A stretch of DNA of 50,550 nucleotides from Candidatus Eremiobacteraceae bacterium (GTDB lineage: Bacteria; Vulcanimicrobiota; Vulcanimicrobiia; Eremiobacterales; Eremiobacteraceae), in contig DATGJI010000003.1 of the NCBI GenBank assembly GCA_035295225.1, positions 1-50,550 on the forward strand, written 5' to 3'. The number at the start of each line of letters is the position of its first letter. The stretch's first letter is position 1. The notes beneath the pieces were generated by a model, which had not been told where the DNA came from, did not search any database, and worked only from the letters and a program-made list of their open reading frames with translations. Below, one piece after another: positions 36,250 to 42,462 of the stretch. The position numbers and the translations under genes are program-made.

Positions 36250-37770
36250 ATGCGTTCGTTAGCCGGCTTTTTCGCGCTGGCCGGCACGCTTACCGTCGCG
36301 GCGGCGCCGGCGTTTGCGTACCCCGTTTTGGATCAGGCCCACGCGTTTCGCGGCCGGATCACGTACACGGTGCGAAATGCGTCAGATGCGTCCGCTCCGA
36401 GCGCGAGCGGCCAACTCGTGGTCGACCGGTCCGGCTGGGTCCTGGAAGAACACGCGCCGTCTGAAGTCGCGCGTGCCGGCTCGCACGGTGCGTCTGTCGA
36501 CAGCCCAGGTGTTCACGTGGGTGTGGACGACCCGCTCGCGGCGGGATCTATCGCCAACGCCTGGGCGGTCGCGGTCGGCACCCTCGCGACCGAGCCGGTT
36601 TCTTCTATAGCGGGCGACGCCGTCTGGAAGACTGCTCGACTGCGCTTGTATCTCAACGACGCTCGCGATTCGGTCGTCGGCATGGCAGATACCGCCGGCG
36701 TCGGCGACGTTTCGTTCGCATTCGACGACTGGACCGACGTTTCCGGAATGCTCCTTCCGCGCCGAATCATGCGATTGCGCGGCGGCGTCTCCGAGGCGTC
36801 GTTTTCCGTGAGCGACTATACCGTGCTGCGCGCGATTCCCACAGGCCCGCTCCCATCGCCGATCCGTCATGCGATCATGGATGGCTCCGTGGGTTGGACT
36901 GCCGGACAGGCACCTGTCCGGCTCGCCGCGATCGAGTTCCCATGGCGTCTGTTCCTCACCGCGTTCGGATTGCTGATGCTTGCGCTCATCGCCGTGGCTT
37001 GGACGCGGCGGGACGCGCTGCTCCAGCGCCTCTGCCTCTGGGTTGAGGATGACCCGCGCGGATGGGCAACGCGCGGCGTTTCGGTCTTCGTCTCGCCCGA
37101 AGGCCGCCTCTTGTTCGACGGATCAGAATATCGCGTCGGACCGCAGTTCTACAATAGACCGGCGGTCGTGCAGTCGTCCCCGCTCTTCTTGCGCATCGGA
37201 TCGCGCGACGTCCCGCGCTCGGTGATCGTCGCTCGCAAGTTTCGCCCGCTCTCCGCAGCTGCAAATGCGCGCGGGCGATCTGCGCGTTCCCAACACACCC
37301 GTTCTGCGCACGGCTTCAGCCTCATCGAAACACTCGTCGCGGTCGCGGTCTTTGCCGCCATCGTGGTCGGAGCAGTTTTTCCTACGCTTATCGTGATGGC
37401 GCGCGGCGATGCGATCGCTGCCACCCAAGAAGACGCCGTCCGTATCGCAGCCAACGCGCTCGGCGATCAAGAGGCGGCCTCCGCCTACGGCGCTGTGACC
37501 GATGGAACGACGACCTCGCAGATCGGGCAGCTCACCTTGACCGTCACCGTTGGGCCTTCGGCGAGCGGCGCTGCCGGCGCAAGCGACATCGCTGTCGCCG
37601 TGACCGATCAGATGGGGCGAACGCTCGCGCGCGCGATCAGCACCGTCGGACCGGCGGTGCCGTTGCCCCCGCCGCCCGACGCGACACCCACGCCGATGCC
37701 GTCGGGCGGTTCTCCGCCGCCATCGCCGCCGCCGACGCCGTCACCGTCTCCGAGTTCTTGGCCCGGATGA
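36250..37770 (+). CDS. Secreted/membrane protein fused to a PilV/GspI-like pseudopilin
   Basis: One uninterrupted frame of 506 residues joins two unlike halves. Residues 1-23 are a signal peptide (LAGFFALAGTLTVAAAPAFA). Residues 24-230 form an exported beta-rich domain I cannot name. Residues ~234-252 (LFLTAFGLLMLALIAVAW) form a membrane helix, followed by about 100 basic residues in the predicted cytoplasm. At residue 355 a prepilin motif begins, HGFSLIETLVAVAVFAAIVV, with Gly355-Phe356 as the predicted prepilin-peptidase site and Glu at +5. A short pilin globular part and a Pro/Ser tail end the protein. AAGGA precedes the ATG. Internal starts such as GTG 37222 could give a separate pilin. 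It overlaps the next gene by 4 bases. Confidence 0.7.
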   Translation: MRSLAGFFALAGTLTVAAAPAFAYPVLDQAHAFRGRITYTVRNASDASAPSASGQLVVDRSGWVLEEHAPSEVARAGSHGASVDSPGVHVGVDDPLAAGSIANAWAVAVGTLATEPVSSIAGDAVWKTARLRLYLNDARDSVVGMADTAGVGDVSFAFDDWTDVSGMLLPRRIMRLRGGVSEASFSVSDYTVLRAIPTGPLPSPIRHAIMDGSVGWTAGQAPVRLAAIEFPWRLFLTAFGLLMLALIAVAWTRRDALLQRLCLWVEDDPRGWATRGVSVFVSPEGRLLFDGSEYRVGPQFYNRPAVVQSSPLFLRIGSRDVPRSVIVARKFRPLSAAANARGRSARSQHTRSAHGFSLIETLVAVAVFAAIVVGAVFPTLIVMARGDAIAATQEDAVRIAANALGDQEAASAYGAVTDGTTTSQIGQLTLTVTVGPSASGAAGASDIAVAVTDQMGRTLARAISTVGPAVPLPPPPDATPTPMPSGGSPPPSPPPTPSPSPSSWPG

Positions 37771-38459
37771 TGCGCCGCAGAAGTCGAGGAGTCGCGCTCA
37801 TCACGGTGCTTCTCGCGAGCCTCGTGTTAGCGGCCGTGTTGTCGGTCATGCTGTATGTCTCGACCGCGGGATTGCGCCGCAGTGTGGAGGACTTGCGCGC
37901 GCTCCAGGCACAAGGCGGCGCCGATGCGGGAGCAGGCTGGTTTCGCGCGTTGCTGCAGGCGAGCAACGGCGATGTCGGCGCCGCGATCGTCGCGCTGCAA
38001 CAGCAAGGCGGCGTCGAGACGATCGCCGTCGATTCGGATACGAGCATCCGCGTGACGGTCACGCCCATCCTCGCCAGCGGCGGCAGCGAAGGCGACCATC
38101 GTGACGCGAACCTCGAGCAAAATAACAACGTGAGCGAAGCGCCGGTGCAGGTCGTGTCCACCGCTGTCGTCACGAATAGCGGAGTCAAGACGGCCGAGCG
38201 CACCACCACGACGCTTTTGCGCGTCTTTCAAAATGCTCCGCCCTATTCCGAGATCGTCGGCGTCGTGGACGACGCAGGACCGGACGCGATCGACAGTCCC
38301 GGCGATGCGGCCGGGCAGTTGGCGGCTCCCGCGACGACCGATCTCGTGGTTCGCGCCTTCGTTCTCCCGCCGGGCGGCGGACCGCCGCACGAAGTCGACA
38401 ACTTCCAAGGATTGCAATGGTCGGACGGCAACACGAGCGGCGGCGGCGTCTTACCGTAG
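37767..38459 (+). CDS. PilX/GspK-like minor pseudopilin
   Basis: The protein has 230 residues and its ATG overlaps the upstream stop (ATGA). The N-terminus MMRRRSRGVALITVLLASLVLAAVL has the short basic leader and the G-V-A-L-I-T-V-L-L core typical of GspK/PilX, which characteristically lack Glu at +5. The helix continues to about residue 40. A globular domain follows, rich in Ala/Thr/Gly (AGAGWFRALLQASNGDV, SEAPVQVVSTAVVTN) with an acidic C-terminal half. GspK normally caps a pseudopilus tip complex together with GspI and GspJ, consistent with neighbouring pseudopilin genes. No ATPase or secretin gene is in the window. The substrate or motility role is unknown. Confidence 0.75.
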   Translation: MMRRRSRGVALITVLLASLVLAAVLSVMLYVSTAGLRRSVEDLRALQAQGGADAGAGWFRALLQASNGDVGAAIVALQQQGGVETIAVDSDTSIRVTVTPILASGGSEGDHRDANLEQNNNVSEAPVQVVSTAVVTNSGVKTAERTTTTLLRVFQNAPPYSEIVGVVDDAGPDAIDSPGDAAGQLAAPATTDLVVRAFVLPPGGGPPHEVDNFQGLQWSDGNTSGGGVLP

Positions 38460-38971
38460 CGGCGCGGCGCGGCGCGACGCTGCTGGAAGTTCTCGCGGTC
38501 GCAGGTATCATCGCGCTCGTCGCGCTTTTTATCGGCATTCCGAGCTATGCGACCTACGCCCGCGAACGGCAGGCCCACGACGCTGCGAGCACCCTAGCCC
38601 AAGATCTCGCGCTGCTCGAACGCAGTGCGCAGAACGACGAAGGCGCCGGCGCGACGCTTGAAATCGACTCAGCGTCGCCCTTCGCTTATTCGTGCTATCA
38701 CGGTCGCCCGTCGAACCTCGATCCGCGGACCACGCTCGGCGGCCTCATCGTCCGGCGAAGCTTTCCGGGAGTCGCGCTCGGTTATGGCCCGATCAGCGCA
38801 AGCACGCCGCTGCTCTTCGCGAGCAACGGCAGCGCGCAGTACTTCGACGGCGTGCATTGGGTGGATCAGCACGGACCGCCCATCCCCTTTACTCTCACTG
38901 CGACCGGCGGCCAATCTCACGCTGCGGCTGTGATGATCGATATGTTCACGGGCGAGATCTCGGGTCCGTAG
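38417..38971 (+). CDS. GspH/FimT-like pseudopilin
   Basis: The protein has 184 residues. The ATG at 38417 overlaps the previous gene by 43 bases; no better start is obvious. The N-terminal RRGATLLEVLAVAGIIALVALFIGI has the prepilin cleavage Gly, Glu at +5 and the hydrophobic assembly helix of type II secretion/type IV pilin proteins. The following region (YATYARERQAHDAASTLAQD, LLERSAQNDEGAGATLEI) is the usual GspH/FimT alpha-helix plus beta layout. The C-terminus (AAVMIDMFTGEISGP) is like a final strand. With the two genes upstream it forms a coupled three-gene minor-pseudopilin set. Family certainty is good for the pilin class, moderate for H versus T. Confidence 0.8.
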   Translation: MVGRQHERRRRLTVAARRGATLLEVLAVAGIIALVALFIGIPSYATYARERQAHDAASTLAQDLALLERSAQNDEGAGATLEIDSASPFAYSCYHGRPSNLDPRTTLGGLIVRRSFPGVALGYGPISASTPLLFASNGSAQYFDGVHWVDQHGPPIPFTLTATGGQSHAAAVMIDMFTGEISGP

Positions 38972-39139
38972 TACGACCTCGTTCTCGACGCGAGCACATT
39001 CCGGGTCATAACGGACGTCGAATTCGTTTTTCCGATGGCACAATGTGGGCACGAAGCAATGCCTTGATATCAAAGCGTTGACGCGTCGGCACCGTTCGCT
39101 TTCACAGAGCCTTCAGAATATACCGCTAACGTCGAACGT

Positions 39140-39159
39140 GCAGCAGAATACTCTGCTGC
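39140..39159. promoter_or_regulatory. Perfect 8-bp hairpin directly before a Shine-Dalgarno
   Basis: Arms GCAGCAGA (39140-39147) and TCTGCTGC (39152-39159) with loop ATAC lie just upstream of AAGGAG (39160-39165) of the lipoprotein gene. A structure here could occlude or present the ribosome site, or the palindrome could bind a regulator. No promoter hexamers are clear around it. Confidence 0.5.
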
Positions 39160-39168
39160 AAGGAGTGT

Positions 39169-39681
39169 ATGGTGACTCGTTTCTCAAGGTTGACCTTAGC
39201 CGCGATAGCACCGATCTCGTTGCTCGCGCTCGCCGGGTGCTCGTCCGCCCCCCTGGTCTCAGCCGTTTCGCCCAACGCGGTGCATCGGCAAGTCTCGTCG
39301 CTCGGAATTCAGCGGCTCGCCGTGCCGCAGTGCACCCGCGACTTCGCGCTATCGGTGACGCCGTCGACCGCGGTCATACCGGCTGGGTCGTCGAAGACCT
39401 TCGAAATCGGACTGACAAGCCTGTGCGGACTTGCGGGAAGCATCAACGTTGGCACCACGCGCATATCGCCATCAGGCAACGGACGTGGGCCAACGCCCCA
39501 TCAGGCGCGATACGACCTGCCGCTCGACGCGAACGGCAAAACTGGCATACCGGTCACGTATAGCACGACCGCGATGACGTCGAGGCGGAGCTATGAAATC
39601 ACAATCACCGCAAAGGACGTCACGGGCGGATGTTGCTACGGTGTGACTCACACCGCAACCGTTACGCTGACGATCGAGTAG
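39169..39681 (+). CDS. Predicted lipoprotein with Ig-like domain
   Basis: The protein has 170 residues. AAGGAG is only 3 bases from the ATG at 39169 but 6 from the GTG at 39172, so translation may truly begin at the GTG. A lipoprotein signal (TRFSRLTLAAIAPISLLALAGC, lipobox LAGC) is followed by a short linker. A beta-sandwich-like domain with paired cysteines comes next (FALSVTPSTAVIPAGSSKTF, GLTSLCGLAGSINVG, SYEITITAKDVTGGCCYGV, THTATVTLTIE). The pattern AVIPAGSSKTF..I..TS...GL.GSI resembles secreted Ig-like repeats in adhesins and peptidases. No catalytic residues are seen. It likely faces the periplasm or outer surface. A possible terminator follows at 39696. Confidence 0.75.
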   Translation: MVTRFSRLTLAAIAPISLLALAGCSSAPLVSAVSPNAVHRQVSSLGIQRLAVPQCTRDFALSVTPSTAVIPAGSSKTFEIGLTSLCGLAGSINVGTTRISPSGNGRGPTPHQARYDLPLDANGKTGIPVTYSTTAMTSRRSYEITITAKDVTGGCCYGVTHTATVTLTIE

Positions 39682-39695
39682 CGCGGCAGCGCCAA

Positions 39696-39724
39696 AGGAC
39701 GCGGGGTCCGGCGTCCTCTTCCTC
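39696..39724 (+). terminator. Possible intrinsic terminator after the lipoprotein gene
   Basis: Arms AGGACGC (39696-39702) and GCGTCCT (39711-39717) with an 8-base loop are followed by CTTCCTC. It lies 15 bases after the stop. The T content of the tail is low, so efficiency is uncertain. Confidence 0.55.
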
Positions 39725-39745
39725 AATGACGACAACTTCCGGTAG

Positions 39746-39794
39746 TTGCATTATTTCACGCAACATGTTATAGTTGCGTATATATCGACAACTA
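39746..39794 (+). promoter_or_regulatory. Promoter with two overlapping palindromes before the SatD-like gene
   Basis: -35 TTGCAT (39746-39751), a 17-bp spacer, and -10 TATAGT (39769-39774) form a near-consensus sigma-70 promoter in an AT-rich island. Two inverted repeats share the half-site AGTTGC: GTTGC-N10-GCAAC (39745-39764), inside the -35/spacer, and TAGTTG-N12-CAACTA (39771-39794), overlapping the -10 and start point. The layout suggests an operator, possibly for autoregulation by the SatD-like protein, which has a C-terminal helix-turn-helix. Confidence 0.7.
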
Positions 39795-39810
39795 TTGGGA
39801 GTCACCTACC

Positions 39811-40473
39811 GTGAAAAAACAGAGCTCTCGGTACGCCGTGCTGACCGCAGATATCGCGGGATCGCGGGCGATTGCCGATTTCCCGTCCGAGCGAGACAAG
39901 AAGCTCCGGCCGCTTTCGAAGCTTCACCGGACGGGCGAGCTTATCGCATCCGACTACGCGGTCACCGCATGGGATGAGTTCGAGGGGCTGCTGACCGCAC
40001 TCGCACATATTCCGCAAGTGCTCTTGGACTTGCGGCGATACTTCCACCCCTTTCAGCTGCGCGTCGCGATCGGCATCGGCGACGTCTCAAATCCTGCGCA
40101 GAAACCCGTAAACGTCTTCGCCGGCGGCAGCGCGTTCGAGCGCGCGCGCAAGGCGATCACGCAGCTCAACGCCGAGCGCACCACCTTGGCGCGTTCGACG
40201 CTCTTCCTTTCTGAGAGCTCAGAATTTGATACCATCATGAACACCCTGTACCAATTGCATGACACTCTCGCCGAGCGGATCTCGGCGAAACAATGGGAGG
40301 CCATCAACCTTCAGTTGAAGGCAAAAAGCCAGGATGCCACCGCGCGGCGGCTCGGGCTCGACAAGTCTTCGATCTCTCGCCGGCTGCGGCGCGGATATTA
40401 CTGGCAACTCGTGAACACGCGTGAGGCGGCTAAGACCATTATCGCTCACTACTGGAAGCAGCACTCGCCTTGA
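39811..40473 (+). CDS. SatD-family protein with C-terminal helix-turn-helix
   Basis: The protein has 220 residues and a GTG start with GGGAG 9 bases upstream. The N-terminal part (YAVLTADIAGSRAIADFPSE, YAVTAWDEFEGLL, FQLRVAIGIGDVSNP) matches the SatD family, whose fold resembles nucleotide-cyclase/GGDEF-type palms, but catalytic residues are not evident to me. Residues ~160-200 (KQWEAINLQLKAKSQDATAR, RLGLDKSSISRRLRRGYYWQ) form a helix-turn-helix likely to bind DNA. It is coupled to a DUF3307-type membrane protein whose ATG overlaps its stop, a pairing seen in many bacteria. The palindromes in the promoter are good candidate sites for it. The physiological role is unknown. Confidence 0.82.
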   Translation: MKKQSSRYAVLTADIAGSRAIADFPSERDKKLRPLSKLHRTGELIASDYAVTAWDEFEGLLTALAHIPQVLLDLRRYFHPFQLRVAIGIGDVSNPAQKPVNVFAGGSAFERARKAITQLNAERTTLARSTLFLSESSEFDTIMNTLYQLHDTLAERISAKQWEAINLQLKAKSQDATARRLGLDKSSISRRLRRGYYWQLVNTREAAKTIIAHYWKQHSP

Positions 40474-41273
40474 TGGCGCAGACCGCCGTAGACAGCGGGC
40501 AATCGCTCTTCGTCGCTTCTCTCGCCGTTCTGCTCGCGTATCTGCTGACCAACTCGTGGGCATGGGGCGACGAACCGTCCGCAGCGAGGCCGCTCGGAAA
40601 ACGGACGATTGTGCGAAGCCTCGTGCATCTCGTGGTCCTTATCGCCTCGCTCGCGCTTTTCGATCCTGCGGCGCTATCCGCGCCGGTCCGATTCGCGGTG
40701 TGGACTTTAGCATATCTCATCGCGCAGGCGGCGGTTGACCTCATCCGCATCCGCTCGGATCGTCCCGCTCGAGACGTGCCGGTCGCGTGGACATTTGTGG
40801 TCCGCCAAGTGCTCCATCTCTGTATCATCATCGCTTTCGCCGATACCGTCTCGGGCGCAGGCGCAGCTCCGATCGCGGCACTGCTCGGCGTGGCGGCGCC
40901 GTTGAAATTCAAGATACTGGTGGGTGTCACGGTGTATGCCGGCTCGATATTCGCAGGCGGCCAACTCATCCGGCAAGTCACGCGACCGATAGCCGATCAC
41001 ATCCCGGCGATCGACGGCGTAAGCGCCTTGCCGAACGCCGGCCTCTATATCGGGTGGCTTGAGCGGCTGCTCATCGTGACCGCTGTGCTCATGAAGTCGC
41101 CCACGGTGATCGGGCTCATCTTCGCCGGCAAGTCCATAGCGCGCTTCACCGAATTGAAGGACCAGCGGTTTGCTGAGTACTTCCTGATAGGGACGTTCCT
41201 TAGCGTCGCACTAGCGCTGCTCGGCGGAATCCTGATCCAACTCTGCTGGTACGGAACCGCACAGCTCGGCTAG
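40473..41273 (+). CDS. DUF3307-type integral membrane protein paired with SatD
   Basis: The protein has 266 residues from the ATG at 40473, which shares one base with the SatD stop. About seven hydrophobic helices are visible: VASLAVLLAYLLTNSWAWGD, RSLVHLVVLIASLALFD, FAVWTLAYLIAQAAVDLIRI, VLHLCIIIAFAD, LLIVTAVLMKSPTVIGLIFA and FLIGTFLSVALALLGGILIQ. Hallmarks are the early His in a helix (RSLVHLVVL), DLIRI, and the C-terminal PNAGLYIGWLERLLIV with GKSIARFTELKD, known from DUF3307 proteins next to satD. The function is unknown. The conserved GxxIGxxER stretch and charged residues in membrane segments suggest a transporter or a sensor. Confidence 0.82.
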   Translation: MAQTAVDSGQSLFVASLAVLLAYLLTNSWAWGDEPSAARPLGKRTIVRSLVHLVVLIASLALFDPAALSAPVRFAVWTLAYLIAQAAVDLIRIRSDRPARDVPVAWTFVVRQVLHLCIIIAFADTVSGAGAAPIAALLGVAAPLKFKILVGVTVYAGSIFAGGQLIRQVTRPIADHIPAIDGVSALPNAGLYIGWLERLLIVTAVLMKSPTVIGLIFAGKSIARFTELKDQRFAEYFLIGTFLSVALALLGGILIQLCWYGTAQLG

Positions 41274-41277
41274 GCCG

Positions 41278-42399
41278 CTATGACGTGCGCTTACGCGGCT
41301 TCGCCGTCGTCTTCTTTGCGGGCGCCGCCGCTTTCGGCGGCGCGGGTGATTTCACAGGCGGAGCTGTTTGCTTACGTGAGGTCTCTTGCGGCGGCGGTGG
41401 CGGCGGCGCTTTCGCTGCGATCTCCAGCCGCGCGAGCACTTCTTCGATCGCGGCGACCGCCGCGCTCAATTCGTCAAGCTTGCTCTTGTGCCGATCGTAT
41501 TTTGCGGCGAGTCGGGCGACATCCATGCGGGTCGCATATTCGATAGGCGGCGTCGGCTGCGCCGGTGTCGGCTCCGGGGGCGTCGGCACGACAATCGGCA
41601 CTTCCGCGTCTGCCGGTGGTGCGGGCGTCGGTGTCGGCGCTTCGGCTGCTCGAGCTGCGCCGCGGTCAACCTTCTCCGGCTCGTGCTTTGCGACCGCGAG
41701 CATGTCGTTCAGATCCGACAGCACCGACCGCGCACGGTGGTTATTCGGATCCAACCCCAGCACGACGTTGATCACGTGACGGCACGTTCCGATCTGCCCG
41801 GCAGCGTACGCGGCTTCGGCGGCCTGCACGTAGTAGCCGATCGCTTCCGGCAGCATGCCCATGGAGTGCAGACGTTGCCCCATCCGGACGATCGCGGGCA
41901 CGTTGGTCCGATCGCGGTCGAGCACTTTCCGAAACGTCAGCACGGCTTGATCGTGCAGGCCGAGCTGCTCGTAGACGCAAGCTGCTTCGAAGAGCGCGGG
42001 TGCGTGCGTGTACTTCGAGTGGCGCAGCACGTGCACGAACTGCGCGAGCGCCCGCTGCGCGTCGCCTTCGATCATGTAGACGCGGCCGATCTGGAAGATG
42101 ACATCCAAGTTGACCGGATCGAGGGCGTGTGCCGCGTCGAAGGCCTCGCGCGCGCGGCCGAGTTCCGCTTCAGGATCGATGAAGGCTGTGCCGGCCTCCA
42201 AATACGCGCGCACGGCGTCCTCGTTGGCTCCCGCGGCCGCATACATCTTCGCCGCTTCGAGGAGCAAGACGGCATTGCGATCGGATGCGCGGCCGAGCTG
42301 GTCGAGTGCCTCGCGCATGGCGGCGATGTCGTCGTTCTTGTGGCTTGCTTTGGCTGCCGCGAGATGAGCGGCTGCGTGGATGCGGTTGTTCTCGGTCAC
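41278..42399 (-). CDS. Tetratricopeptide-repeat protein with coiled-coil and Lys/Pro-rich tail
   Basis: The protein has 373 residues and a GTG start. Residues ~5-235 contain 6-7 TPR-like units: AVLLLEAAKMYAAAGANEDAVRAYLEAG, VIFQIGRVYMIEGDAQRAL, LFEAACVYEQLGLHDQAVLTFRKVL, IGYYVQAAEAAYAAGQIG. Loops and helix pairs have about 34-residue spacing. A Pro/Thr-rich linker precedes a coiled coil (RLAAKYDRHKSKLDELSAAV, IEEVLARLEIA). The end is a basic Pro/Ala/Lys-rich tail (APAKKTTAKPRKRTS) that could bind DNA, RNA or a polyanion. No signal peptide is present, so it is probably cytoplasmic. It lies 63 bases downstream of dnaE2 on the same strand and may be in the SOS operon. The partner is unknown. Confidence 0.8.
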   Translation of the reverse strand: MTENNRIHAAAHLAAAKASHKNDDIAAMREALDQLGRASDRNAVLLLEAAKMYAAAGANEDAVRAYLEAGTAFIDPEAELGRAREAFDAAHALDPVNLDVIFQIGRVYMIEGDAQRALAQFVHVLRHSKYTHAPALFEAACVYEQLGLHDQAVLTFRKVLDRDRTNVPAIVRMGQRLHSMGMLPEAIGYYVQAAEAAYAAGQIGTCRHVINVVLGLDPNNHRARSVLSDLNDMLAVAKHEPEKVDRGAARAAEAPTPTPAPPADAEVPIVVPTPPEPTPAQPTPPIEYATRMDVARLAAKYDRHKSKLDELSAAVAAIEEVLARLEIAAKAPPPPPPQETSRKQTAPPVKSPAPPKAAAPAKKTTAKPRKRTS

Positions 42400-42462
42400 G
42401 TCAGGACCTTCGTCCGGCGGGCTGCGGACTCCGGCCGACCGACGACGGTTCGTCTCCGAGTT

